Positions 35,752 through 44,480 of a DNA stretch of 64,000 nucleotides are shown piece after piece. The notes under the pieces are model-generated. The model searched no databases and was not told the origin of the DNA. It was given only the letters and a program-made list of their open reading frames with translations. Source of the DNA: Verrucomicrobiales bacterium (lineage in GTDB: Bacteria > Verrucomicrobiota > Verrucomicrobiia > Limisphaerales > UBA11320); contig JAEUHE010000103.1 of NCBI GenBank assembly GCA_016793885.1, positions 124,001 to 188,000 of the forward strand, written 5' to 3'. Made by a program: the position numbers and the translations under genes. Position 1 is the stretch's first letter; every line of letters begins with the position of its first letter.

Positions 35752-37011
35752 ATGACCTCTTCCCGACTTTTACGGCTGGCGAGCTTGCGTCCCGGCATCT
35801 TGCTGGTGGCCGTCCTGCTGGCGCTTCACTCCGCAAAGGCCGCTGACTACTTTCCGCCGCCCGACTCAGACGGCGGGTGGAGAACCCTGTCAGACGACGC
35901 TTCGATTCGAGAGAAAGCGGGCCTGCGGTTGGATCGCCTCAATCAGGCATTCGAGTTCACGCAACGGTGCAGCCAGAGCGGCGGGCTGTTGGTGTTACGC
36001 CACGGATATCTCGTCTACGAAAGATATTACGGACGCGCGCATCGCAACGCCAATCCCGATATGGCATCCACCGGAAAGGCCTTCACGAGCATCGCGTGCG
36101 GCATCATGCTTCAAGAATTCCGCTCCGCGATTCCGGATGGCTTGAACCAAAAAGTGTTTACCGAGAAATACCTCCCCGAAGCCTTTCCCCTGGACGACCC
36201 TCGCAAGGCCGATATCACCTTCGGCCAGCTGCTGTGCATGACCGCCGGCTATCATGGGGAAGGCAGCAGCCCGGGTGTAGTGATGGGGCGAGTCGTGCCG
36301 TTGCAACCCGCACCCGGGCAAAACATTCGCGATCTGGACACTTCCTCCCTTCGTACCGTGCTATGGACCAACGCAGGTGCCGGCTATTCCTACTCCTCGC
36401 CCGCCCCTCACATCGCCTCCATGGTGCTCCGCCGAATCACCGGAATGGAGCTTCAGGACTATATCAACGAGCGACTGGCCAAGCCCATGGGTTGGGGCAC
36501 CTGGGGCTATTGTCTGCATTTGGGCGACGTCCACCTGCCTCACGCCAACGGCGCCGGCAGCATCGCCCTGCACTCAACCGATGCCCTCCGCTTCGGATAC
36601 TGCCTACTGCAGAAGGGCCGATGGAAGCAGCAGCAACTGGTGCCCGCCGACTACATCGCCCTCTGCAATCAACCCTCTCCCCACAACCCACACACCCCGT
36701 ACAGCCTGATGTTCGAGCACAACTCGGACGGCCATGTCGCCGGCGCCCCGCGCGATGCCTACTATAAGTCCGGGGCCGGCGGCTTTGGCCTCTTCGTGGT
36801 GCCTTCGTTAGACCTGGTGATCTACAAGCTCGGCGGCCACAACGGTCAATACGATCCCAAGCTGACCGGGATCCCGCAAACGGTAGCCCCCGACACCAGC
36901 CGCGATACCTGGAAAGCAATCCCGCGCACCCCGTTTAATGAAGGAAGTATGGGCGGGGACGATGGCCTCCGACGGGTGCTCGAGATGGTATCGGCCGCGG
37001 TGGTGGAATAA
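35752..37011 (+). CDS. Secreted serine hydrolase of the beta-lactamase class C family
   Basis: A 419-residue protein with a signal peptide (about residues 1-30, ending SAKA) and a class C beta-lactamase/DD-peptidase fold. The catalytic SxxK is S106-T-G-K109 in MASTGKAFTS; the second motif region is GAGYSYSSPAPH with a Tyr in the expected place; near the C terminus SGAGGFGLFVVP is the usual strand. Such proteins act as esterases, peptidases or amidases in the periplasm or outside the cell, and the substrate cannot be predicted. The start at 35752 lies downstream of the palindromic repeat copy A. It converges on the radical SAM gene with an inverted repeat between them. Confidence 0.83.
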   Translation: MTSSRLLRLASLRPGILLVAVLLALHSAKAADYFPPPDSDGGWRTLSDDASIREKAGLRLDRLNQAFEFTQRCSQSGGLLVLRHGYLVYERYYGRAHRNANPDMASTGKAFTSIACGIMLQEFRSAIPDGLNQKVFTEKYLPEAFPLDDPRKADITFGQLLCMTAGYHGEGSSPGVVMGRVVPLQPAPGQNIRDLDTSSLRTVLWTNAGAGYSYSSPAPHIASMVLRRITGMELQDYINERLAKPMGWGTWGYCLHLGDVHLPHANGAGSIALHSTDALRFGYCLLQKGRWKQQQLVPADYIALCNQPSPHNPHTPYSLMFEHNSDGHVAGAPRDAYYKSGAGGFGLFVVPSLDLVIYKLGGHNGQYDPKLTGIPQTVAPDTSRDTWKAIPRTPFNEGSMGGDDGLRRVLEMVSAAVVE

Positions 37012-37053
37012 AATATTCCATCAGCGGATCGGCTCTTTTCCGCAGGAAATTAT

Positions 37054-37152
37054 CTAGCAGCCTGTCGCGACGGTTCCCAAGAGATAACTCAGCACAAACG
37101 AGCCCCACAGCCGGACTCACGTCCGGTTTGGAAAGGCCCGACAGGCTGCTAG
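37054..37152. repeat. Inverted repeat between convergent genes
   Basis: Perfect 14 bp arms CTAGCAGCCTGTCG (37054-37067) and CGACAGGCTGCTAG (37139-37152) enclose 71 bases that contain a second hairpin CCGGAC-TCAC-GTCCGG (37111-37126). The right arm contains the TAG stop of the minus-strand radical SAM gene. It may serve as a two-way terminator or be a small repeat element; there is no T-run on either side. Confidence 0.7.
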
Positions 37153-38318
37153 TTCGTCAAAATCTCTTCCTCGTTCAAATAGCACGCCGGATCAGGCGCC
37201 CACAAATTGTTATGGACCTGCACGGCTCTGACTCGGAAACCGCCGCCGCAAATACCCAGAAAGCGACAGGCGGCACAGCGACCTTCCAACTTCTCGCGTC
37301 GGTTCCGCAGGGCATTCAAGGTCGGGTTGTTTTGGTTCTGCCAGATCTCACTGAAAGGCGTCTGCTTGACGTTGCCGAGAGTGAGGGACTGCCAGAACTG
37401 ATCGGGATGAACATTGCCTTGGGTATCGATGTTGCCGATGCCTGTCCCCGATCCATGTGACCCCCCACCGTTCCACTTAAGCAACTCCAGCACTTCACCC
37501 GCGCGATCCGGGTCTTCCTCCAGCAAGCGCAGATAAAGATACGCTCCATCAGCCGGCTGATCCACGGTAAGAACCTCGCGCGCTCGGCCAGACTCGGCCC
37601 AGCGCTCGGTCCGGTCTATGATCTTATCCAAGGCCATGCGCGAATCCTCGTGGGTAACGTCCACCATCGTGCTGCCGCGCCCGCTGTACACCAGGTGGTA
37701 GAAGCACACCCGATCGATGTCCTCCTTCTCAATGAAATCAAGGATCTGATCCAAATCATCGATGTTGCTTCGCGACAACGTCAAACGCAGACCAACCTTC
37801 TGCCCGACCGCCTTGCAGTTCCGGAAGGCCTGCACGGTCTTGTCAAAGGCACCTGGTCGGCCCCGAAAATAATCATGGGTCGCCCCAATGCCATCGAGCG
37901 AGATCCCGACGTAGGCAAATCCCACCTCCTTGATCTTCTCGGCAGCCGCGCGATCAATCAGGGTGCCATTGGTGGAGAGAGTCAGCCTCAGGCCTTTGCT
38001 GCGAGCATACCTGGCCAGGTCGAAGAAACGCGGGTGGATCAACGGCTCTCCCCCCGATAGCAGCAATCCAGGAACACCGAAGGAGGCTAGGTCGTCGATC
38101 ACCCCTTGACATTGCTCCCAGGTCAGCTCTCCCGGATATTCCCGCGCCTCAGAATCCGAGTAACAATGGATGCACTTGAGGTTGCAACGACGAGTGATGT
38201 TCCAAACCACGATCGGTTTGCGCGCCGCCGCAGTCTTCGGGGCGGCATGCCCTTGACCGTAACGAAGCGCATCCGCCGATTGGGAAAGGCCGCAGTAGAG
38301 CCGAGTGATGTTGATCAT
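37149..38318 (-). CDS. Radical SAM/SPASM protein of the AhbC/NirJ type
   Basis: A 389-residue radical SAM enzyme. The N terminus MINITRLYCGLSQSADALRYG followed by the cluster motif C45-x3-C49-x2-C52 (CNLKCIHC) matches AhbC, 12,18-didecarboxysiroheme deacetylase, and its relative NirJ. SPASM-type cysteines near the C terminus (GRCAACRFLGICGG...DPACYL) would hold an auxiliary Fe-S cluster. AhbC works in the siroheme route to heme b, NirJ in heme d1 synthesis. No other ahb or nir gene is in the window, so the precise substrate is not fixed. It lies alone on the minus strand and is bracketed, together with the serine hydrolase, by two copies of a palindromic repeat. Confidence 0.82.
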   Translation of the reverse strand: MINITRLYCGLSQSADALRYGQGHAAPKTAAARKPIVVWNITRRCNLKCIHCYSDSEAREYPGELTWEQCQGVIDDLASFGVPGLLLSGGEPLIHPRFFDLARYARSKGLRLTLSTNGTLIDRAAAEKIKEVGFAYVGISLDGIGATHDYFRGRPGAFDKTVQAFRNCKAVGQKVGLRLTLSRSNIDDLDQILDFIEKEDIDRVCFYHLVYSGRGSTMVDVTHEDSRMALDKIIDRTERWAESGRAREVLTVDQPADGAYLYLRLLEEDPDRAGEVLELLKWNGGGSHGSGTGIGNIDTQGNVHPDQFWQSLTLGNVKQTPFSEIWQNQNNPTLNALRNRREKLEGRCAACRFLGICGGGFRVRAVQVHNNLWAPDPACYLNEEEILTN

Positions 38319-38702
38319 ACTGGTGACATTAAATAGGGAGGGCCAACGGCGTGCCTAACCGATTTTGCTCAGCAGCGCACGGGAATTGCGAAGTCGATGC
38401 CCCCCGAAGGCGTTTCCACGCCAGCGGGAATTCTCCCAACTCCGTCGGGTGCTGAAAAGCTGTAGAGGGCTACCGCACTCCAAGACGCTTCGCGAGGCGC
38501 TTGACGCTATGGAGTGCTGTAGCCCTCTACAGCTTTTGTCCCGCGACGGAGTCGCCCCCCCAATCTCACCCCCCTGGCGCATCGGCCGGCGCCCCGTACC
38601 TGGGTCGTCCGTGCCGGACGATGGGGAGGCCAAGATTGTCTTGGCCTACGAAAGCCCCGGCCCTAAGTTACGAATTCAACGTTTTCGAACGTTTCACCAA
38701 AA
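38319..38702. other. Divergent intergenic region before uvrA
   Basis: 384 bp without a gene between the divergent AhbC-like gene and uvrA. It contains palindromic repeat copy B (38438-38554). Just before the uvrA start AACGTT occurs twice with a 4-base spacer (38679-38684 and 38689-38694), each a palindrome, which could be a repressor site. uvrA has no Shine-Dalgarno-like sequence. Promoters in both directions should be here but are not identifiable by eye. Confidence 0.5.
38438..38554. repeat. Palindromic dispersed repeat, copy B
   Basis: An imperfect inverted repeat of about 117 bp. Left arm: ACTCCGTCGGG, then CTGAAAAGCTGTAGAGGGCT and GCACTCC. Right arm: GGAGTGCTGTAGCCCTCTAC, then AGCTTTTG and GCGACGGAGTCG. 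The arms pair almost fully around a centre GACGCTTCGCGAGG. It is clearly the same family as the element at 35533-35655, in the same orientation, with the arms better conserved than the centre. Confidence 0.85.
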
Positions 38703-41660
38703 ATGGCGCAGGATGTGATCAGGATCGGCGGGGCTCGAGAGCACAACCTAAAGAATCTCACTCTCGAAATCCCTCGTCACAAGCTAGTGGTATTCACTGG
38801 CTTAAGCGGCTCAGGGAAGTCCTCCCTGGCCTTCGATACCATCTATGCGGAGGGCCAGCGAAAGTACGTCGAATCCTTGTCGGTTTATGCCCGGCAGTTT
38901 CTCGATCAGATGCAAAAGCCCGAGGTAGACTATCTGGAGGGTCTGTCGCCGGCCATAGCCATCGAGCAGCAAGGGTCCGGAGCCACCCCTCGATCCACCA
39001 TCGCCACCACCACTGAGATTTACGACTATCTCCGATTGCTCGTGGCTAACGTCGGCCAGCGCTTTTGTCCCGCCAGCGGAGTTCCCATCATACCCCAGAC
39101 CACGTCGGATATCGTCGATAAGCTCCTCGCCCTCCCCGCCCGCAGCAAGCTCATGATCCTGGCCCCGGTCGTGCAGGACCAAAAAGGGGAGTTCCGAGAT
39201 GTGCTGGAACGGCTGGCTCGCGAAGGTTTTGTGCGGGCCCGAATCGATGGAGAACTGGTCGAACTCGGCGGCAATGTCCGCCCCAAGGTAGATCCGAAGG
39301 CTAAACATAGCATCGACGTCGTGGTGGATCGCTTGGTCGTGGACGACAAGATCCGCGTGCGGCTGAGTGACTCCGTGGATACGGCCATTAAATGGGGGGA
39401 AGGAAGGCTCATTGCGCTCCACCAGGTTCCCACTGAAACGGGGACCTCGGATTCCAACCTGTGGATTCAAACACTCCACTCGAATCGTGCTTACAGCCCA
39501 GCCACCGGACAAAGCTTCGATCTCGTAACCCCCAAACACTTTTCATTCAATTCGCCGGCTGGCGCCTGTCCCGTTTGTCATGGGCTGGGTCAGAAGATGG
39601 TTTTCGACGAGTCACTCATTGTTCCCGACTCGGAGAAATCTTTGGATAAGGGAGCCGTGCTCCCCTGGCGACGAGGCGGAAAAAGGATGGTGGTCTACTA
39701 CAAGGCCTTGATCAGAGGCCTGGCCAAACACTTTCAGGTTAGTCTGGAAGTCCCCTATAAGGACCTGCCCGAGTCCTTTAAAAAAGCCCTGCTGCACGGC
39801 AGCGGTGACACTCCAGTGGAGTTCCATTTTTCTCGCGCCGGGACCACCTCCAGTTCCAGCAAGCCTTTCGAAGGTGTCATCCCCAACCTGGAACGTCTCT
39901 TTCAGGAAAGCGAAAGCGAGTTCACGCGAAACCGCCTCAAAGGGTTCATGAGCCCTACCTTTTGCGACGCGTGCAACGGAAAACGCCTGAAGCCCGAGAT
40001 TCTGTGCATCCGCATCGGATCCGGAGACTGCTCCGTGCTGGTGCGCACGCCCCACCCGAAGCTTCCCAAATTACCGGGACTTTCCATCATGGATCTTTGC
40101 TCACTTTCAATTGAGCAAGCCGACCAGTTCTTCGCCGAACTGCGTCTCACGGAGTTCCAGCAGAAAATCGCCCAGGAGGTGATTCGCGAAATCCGAGCGC
40201 GCCTGGGATTTTTGAAGGACGTCGGACTTGGCTATCTGACCCTGGATCGAGAAAGCGGCACTCTGAGCGGAGGAGAAGCCCAACGGATCCGTCTGGCCAC
40301 TCAAATCGGAGCCGGATTGGTAGGGGTGCTGTATATCCTCGACGAACCCAGCATCGGGCTCCATCAACGCGACAATGATCGGCTCCTGCACACGCTCCAC
40401 CACCTCCGAGACCTAGGGAACTCCGTGCTGGTGGTAGAACATGATGAGGACACTATTCGGAGCGCCGACTACGTGGTCGACCTCGGGCCCGGAGCCGGGG
40501 TCCGTGGCGGTGAACTCGTAGGCGCCGGAACCGTGGATGAGATCATCGCCAGCCCGCGCTCGCTCACGGGCAAGTACCTGTCTGGGGAGCTCTCCATCGC
40601 GATTCCCAAAACCAGGCTGAAACCTTCGAAGGAACGGGGATGGCTCGAGGTGCTGGGGGCGAGCGAGAACAACCTCAAACACATCGATTTCAAGATACCG
40701 GTGGGCCTAATGACCTGTGTGACCGGGGTTAGCGGCTCCGGTAAAAGCACCGCGGTGGACGATATCCTACGGCGCGCCCTGTTCCGCCTCTATTACGGCT
40801 CCAAAGAGCGTCCCGGTGCTCATCGCGAACTCAAGGGACACGACTTGTTCGACAAGGTGATTGTAGTCGACCAAACGCCGATCGGCAGGACCCCGCGGAG
40901 CAATCCAGCCACCTACACGGGGATCTTCAACCAGATCCGCGACCTGTTTGCGCGGCTGCCCACCGCCAAAGTCAGGGGATATGGAGCGGGACGGTTCAGC
41001 TTCAACATCAAGGGTGGGCGATGCGAAAAATGCCAAGGTGACGGCCTGATCAAGATCGAAATGCATTTTCTCCCACCGGTCTACGTGACCTGCGAGGGAT
41101 GCAATGGCCGACGCTACAATCGCGAAACCTTGGAGATTGCTTACAAAGGGATGAACATTGCCGACGTCTTGGCGATGACGGTCGACGAGGCAGTGACTTT
41201 TTTTCGGGCCGTTCCACAAATCTACGAACCGTGTCTCGTGCTGGCAGAGGTCGGCTTGGGCTATCTTCGGTTGGGCCAGTCCGCCACCACCCTCAGCGGC
41301 GGCGAGGCCCAACGGCTCAAGCTGGCAGCCGAACTGAGCCGCAAAGCCACCGGCCACACTCTCTATATTCTGGACGAACCGACGACTGGACTTCACTTTC
41401 ACGATGTAGCAAAACTTCTCGAGGTGCTCTTCAAGCTGCGAGCTCCGGGCAACACGCTGGTTATCATCGAACACAATCTGGATGTCATTAAGACCGCCGA
41501 TTGGGTGATCGATCTCGGGCCTGAGGGAGGAACTCGCGGAGGCGAAATAGTGGCCCAAGGCACGCCGGAGGAGGTCGCCCGGTCAGCAGCCAGTTACACC
41601 GGCCAGTTCCTCGCACGTATCCTGGCGCGGCAACCGAGTCTTAGCCGGGGTGGCACCTGA
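38703..41660 (+). CDS. uvrA: UvrA, excinuclease ABC subunit A
   Basis: A 985-residue UvrA, the damage-recognition ATPase of nucleotide excision repair, which works as a dimer with UvrB in the cytosol. The first Walker A is GLSGSGKSS at residues 33-41. The first zinc site is formed by CPVCHGLGQ and CDACNGKR. The signature LSGGEAQRIRLATQIG precedes ILDEPSIGLH; the second ABC module has GVSGSGKST, the zinc finger CEKCQGDG...CEGCNGRRY, LSGGEAQRLKLAAEL and YILDEPTTGLH. It is slightly longer than the usual ~940 residues, mainly through an insert in the first half and a short tail. All motifs are intact. The start at 38703 fits the conserved N terminus. It is probably monocistronic or co-transcribed with the TPR gene 36 bp downstream. 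Confidence 0.97.
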   Translation: MAQDVIRIGGAREHNLKNLTLEIPRHKLVVFTGLSGSGKSSLAFDTIYAEGQRKYVESLSVYARQFLDQMQKPEVDYLEGLSPAIAIEQQGSGATPRSTIATTTEIYDYLRLLVANVGQRFCPASGVPIIPQTTSDIVDKLLALPARSKLMILAPVVQDQKGEFRDVLERLAREGFVRARIDGELVELGGNVRPKVDPKAKHSIDVVVDRLVVDDKIRVRLSDSVDTAIKWGEGRLIALHQVPTETGTSDSNLWIQTLHSNRAYSPATGQSFDLVTPKHFSFNSPAGACPVCHGLGQKMVFDESLIVPDSEKSLDKGAVLPWRRGGKRMVVYYKALIRGLAKHFQVSLEVPYKDLPESFKKALLHGSGDTPVEFHFSRAGTTSSSSKPFEGVIPNLERLFQESESEFTRNRLKGFMSPTFCDACNGKRLKPEILCIRIGSGDCSVLVRTPHPKLPKLPGLSIMDLCSLSIEQADQFFAELRLTEFQQKIAQEVIREIRARLGFLKDVGLGYLTLDRESGTLSGGEAQRIRLATQIGAGLVGVLYILDEPSIGLHQRDNDRLLHTLHHLRDLGNSVLVVEHDEDTIRSADYVVDLGPGAGVRGGELVGAGTVDEIIASPRSLTGKYLSGELSIAIPKTRLKPSKERGWLEVLGASENNLKHIDFKIPVGLMTCVTGVSGSGKSTAVDDILRRALFRLYYGSKERPGAHRELKGHDLFDKVIVVDQTPIGRTPRSNPATYTGIFNQIRDLFARLPTAKVRGYGAGRFSFNIKGGRCEKCQGDGLIKIEMHFLPPVYVTCEGCNGRRYNRETLEIAYKGMNIADVLAMTVDEAVTFFRAVPQIYEPCLVLAEVGLGYLRLGQSATTLSGGEAQRLKLAAELSRKATGHTLYILDEPTTGLHFHDVAKLLEVLFKLRAPGNTLVIIEHNLDVIKTADWVIDLGPEGGTRGGEIVAQGTPEEVARSAASYTGQFLARILARQPSLSRGGT

Positions 41661-41696
41661 ACGCAGTCATGCCGTTTTAATGGCTTACAACTGTCC

Positions 41697-44453
41697 ATGA
41701 ACCTTAGTCGCTGTCGCACCATTCATTCACCAAGAGCGCTTCTAGCGAGCGCGCTGGCGCTGAGCGCGGCGTTGCTGCTAGGATTTGCTACCGAACTTCT
41801 CTGCCAGGAGAAAACCCCGGCACCCGCTCCGCCAGCCCCAACCGCTGCACCCTCGCCTGACGAAGAAAACAAGGCTTTCGTGGCAGCGCAGCGCGCGTTT
41901 GAGTCGGCCAGCTACAGCGTAGCCGAGAGTTTCTTTTCTGAGTTTCTGAAAACGTATCCCTCCTCAGACAAAGCACCGGAGGCTGCCCTCTTCATGGCTA
42001 GGGCTATTCTCAAACAGGGGGATGCGGATCGCTGCCTGGCCGTCCTGCGCGAACACCTGACCAAGAGCGGGCGGGTGACGGACCAGTATCTCTACTGGAT
42101 GGCCGAGTCGTATTACCAGAAGGGCGACCTGAAGTCGGCCAGTGATCAGTTTGCGCTGCTGCTCAAACAACATCCGACCTCGACCTGGCAGCTGGAGGCG
42201 TCCTACAGCGCCGCCCGATGTCATTTTAAGCTGGGAGAGTGGGGTCGCGTGGTAGAGCTGCTCAGCAATCCGAAGGGGAATTTTCGCGAGGCCACCAAAG
42301 TCCGCTCCAATGACAACCTGGTGATCTCGGGTGACCTGATGCTGGTCGAAGCCCTGTTGGAACTCAAAAACTACTCCGCAGCGGAGGAGGTGAGTCGCAG
42401 CCTGGCTAGAAGAACGCTCGTTCCAGAGATGAAGTGGCGGCAAGAACAACTGCTCGGACGTGTACTGCTGGAGAGCCAGCAGCTGCAGCCGGCTCTCAAT
42501 CAGAGCTCGAACGCAGTCACGAGCGCCGCTGCCACAGGGCTGGCCTCGGCCTCCGCGGAAGCCTATGCCCTGCAGGCAACAATCCTGACGCGACTGAACC
42601 GACTCGAGGAGGCCGCCAAGGTCTACGAACAGAATCTGGGAGCGGCGAGCCCGATTCCACGCCAGAAGGAAGCGCTACTTCAAATCATCCAGCTGCGCCT
42701 CGCTCAAAATGAGTTCGGCCTGGCGACTCAGAAGCTGGACGCCTTGCTGACCAGCAAGCTGATCACCACCAATACAGACATCGCTCTTCTGACCTACGGC
42801 GAGATCTTTCTTCGTGACTACGTTCTCCGCCATCACCAAGCACTTTCCGGTACCAATGCCTACCCCTCGGCGGGAACAAACCTGCTTTCCGAAGCCCTCC
42901 AGCGCTTCGATCAAGTGATTCAAGCGCGGCCCAGCGGGCCCATACTGGGGCTTGCCCAACTGAACAAAGGTTGGGCCCTGTGGGCGCAAAACCGTTTCGT
43001 GGAGTGCCGCCAAGCCTTCCAGGACGCCACCGAAAACCTGACCTGGTCGGAGCAGCAAGCCACTGCCCAGTATAAACTGGCGGAAACCCAGTTTCGCCTC
43101 AACGAGTATACCAATGCGCTGACGAGCTTCCGCAAGTTTACCAATCAATTTCTCACCCTGCCGCGCATCAGAAACACGCTGCTGGATCAGGCCCTGATTC
43201 ACATGGTCCGGATCGGGTTCGAGCTCAACGACACTCGCAGCGCTTCCGAGGCCATGGAGCGACTGCTGAGCTGGAAGCCGGACAGCGCCTATGTGGATCG
43301 AAGCCTGCTGCTGATGGGCCAGCACCTCACCCTGCGAGACCAGCCTCAAAAAGCCCGCGAGTGGCTCAGCAAGGTGCCGGATCTCTCCACTCAAAAGCCC
43401 GTGGCGGAGCTTCTCATCGCCGAATCCTACACGCGGGAAGGACGCTGGACCAACGCGCTCGGCAGCTATACCGGATGGCTGAGCCGATTTGCCACGAATC
43501 AGGAGTTGCGACCCAATGCGGAATACTATTTGGCACTCGCCACTTACGGTGCGGGAGGCGAGAGCAATGCGTTCATTCTGTTCACCAATTTCGTGGCTAC
43601 GTACCCGGATCATCTCCTGGCGCCGCAAGCGCAGTTCTGGATTGGAGAATACTTTCTACGCCAGCAGAACTACACCAATTCCGAGATTCATTTCAGGCGG
43701 CTCTACCAGAACACAAACTGGCCCGTCACCAAGCTCACCTACGACGCCCGAATGCAGGAAGGACGCGCGGCCTTCGCCCGTCAGGGCTACAATAATGCTC
43801 AGGAGCTCTTTACCGGCATCGTCAACGAGAAGGATCCACCATACCCCAAACTCGTGGCAGAAGCCTTCTTTGCCCTCGGCGACTGTCTCTGGATGCAGGC
43901 CACCACCTCGACCAACGCCGTGCGCCAGTTGGAGCTTGCAAGCACCGCTTTTCGGAACATTACGCTGCTCTACCCCACGAATGAGGTGGCCCCTAAAGCA
44001 TGGGGCAATCTCGGAAACTGCTATTTGCAGCTGGCGCAACAGGATTCGGCGGATAACTACAAGAAGGCGACGAACGCTTACCATCAGGTGCTGCTCCACC
44101 CTCTATCCAGCGCCAGCAACCGCAGCGAGGCCGAAATCGGAATCGCTCTCGTGCTGAAAAAGCTCGCGGAATCAGCCACCCAGACTCGCGACCGACAGGC
44201 TCTTCTGGATCGTGCCCAGCTTCACCTCCAGAGAGTACTCTACGAAAAGAATCTCCAGGAGAGCGAAAGGCCCGATCCCTTCTGGCAGAAAAAAGCCGGG
44301 CTCGAAGCGGCGCTCATCTCGGAATCCACGCTGGATTGGCGGGCAGCGGCTGGAATCTACGAGCGGCTGAAGCAGATCTTTCCCCAGGTCTCACCTGATC
44401 TCGAACGCCGCCTGGCCCGCGCCAAATCGCTCATCCCTCAAGACCAACCGTAG
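41697..44453 (+). CDS. Secreted tetratricopeptide-repeat protein (BamD/YbgF-like repeats)
   Basis: A 918-residue protein with a signal peptide (hydrophobic stretch about residues 14-34), then a Pro/Ala-rich linker and TPR-type helical repeats for almost the whole length. Typical units are FESASYSVAESFFSEFLKTY, SSDKAPEAALFMARAILKQG, LAPQAQFWIGEYFLRQQNY and NEVAPKAWGNLGNCYLQLAQ, which are the kind found in BamD and CpoB/YbgF. It is probably a periplasmic or outer-membrane scaffold in envelope assembly. There is no lipobox that I can see; the cysteine in ELLCQEK near residue 36 lies close to the signal peptide end but lacks a good lipobox. It follows uvrA by 36 bp and ends 13 bp before a convergent gene. 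Confidence 0.75.
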   Translation: MNLSRCRTIHSPRALLASALALSAALLLGFATELLCQEKTPAPAPPAPTAAPSPDEENKAFVAAQRAFESASYSVAESFFSEFLKTYPSSDKAPEAALFMARAILKQGDADRCLAVLREHLTKSGRVTDQYLYWMAESYYQKGDLKSASDQFALLLKQHPTSTWQLEASYSAARCHFKLGEWGRVVELLSNPKGNFREATKVRSNDNLVISGDLMLVEALLELKNYSAAEEVSRSLARRTLVPEMKWRQEQLLGRVLLESQQLQPALNQSSNAVTSAAATGLASASAEAYALQATILTRLNRLEEAAKVYEQNLGAASPIPRQKEALLQIIQLRLAQNEFGLATQKLDALLTSKLITTNTDIALLTYGEIFLRDYVLRHHQALSGTNAYPSAGTNLLSEALQRFDQVIQARPSGPILGLAQLNKGWALWAQNRFVECRQAFQDATENLTWSEQQATAQYKLAETQFRLNEYTNALTSFRKFTNQFLTLPRIRNTLLDQALIHMVRIGFELNDTRSASEAMERLLSWKPDSAYVDRSLLLMGQHLTLRDQPQKAREWLSKVPDLSTQKPVAELLIAESYTREGRWTNALGSYTGWLSRFATNQELRPNAEYYLALATYGAGGESNAFILFTNFVATYPDHLLAPQAQFWIGEYFLRQQNYTNSEIHFRRLYQNTNWPVTKLTYDARMQEGRAAFARQGYNNAQELFTGIVNEKDPPYPKLVAEAFFALGDCLWMQATTSTNAVRQLELASTAFRNITLLYPTNEVAPKAWGNLGNCYLQLAQQDSADNYKKATNAYHQVLLHPLSSASNRSEAEIGIALVLKKLAESATQTRDRQALLDRAQLHLQRVLYEKNLQESERPDPFWQKKAGLEAALISESTLDWRAAAGIYERLKQIFPQVSPDLERRLARAKSLIPQDQP

Positions 44454-44460
44454 ATCACGG

Positions 44461-44480
44461 CCTGGCTCAACTGAGCCAGG
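44461..44480. terminator. Two-way terminator hairpin between convergent genes
   Basis: CCTGGCTCA-AC-TGAGCCAGG is a perfect 9 bp inverted repeat, 7 bases after the stop of the plus-strand TPR gene and overlapping the stop codon of the convergent minus-strand gene. No T-run follows on either strand, so efficiency as an intrinsic terminator is uncertain. Confidence 0.5.

Noticed and set aside
37095-37135. Sequence resembling domain V of a group II intron (GAGCC...ACGTCCGGTTTGGA).
   Set aside because: It lacks the catalytic AGC...bulge arrangement and any nearby intron-encoded reverse transcriptase; CCGGAC-TCAC-GTCCGG explains it as a simple hairpin in a larger inverted repeat.
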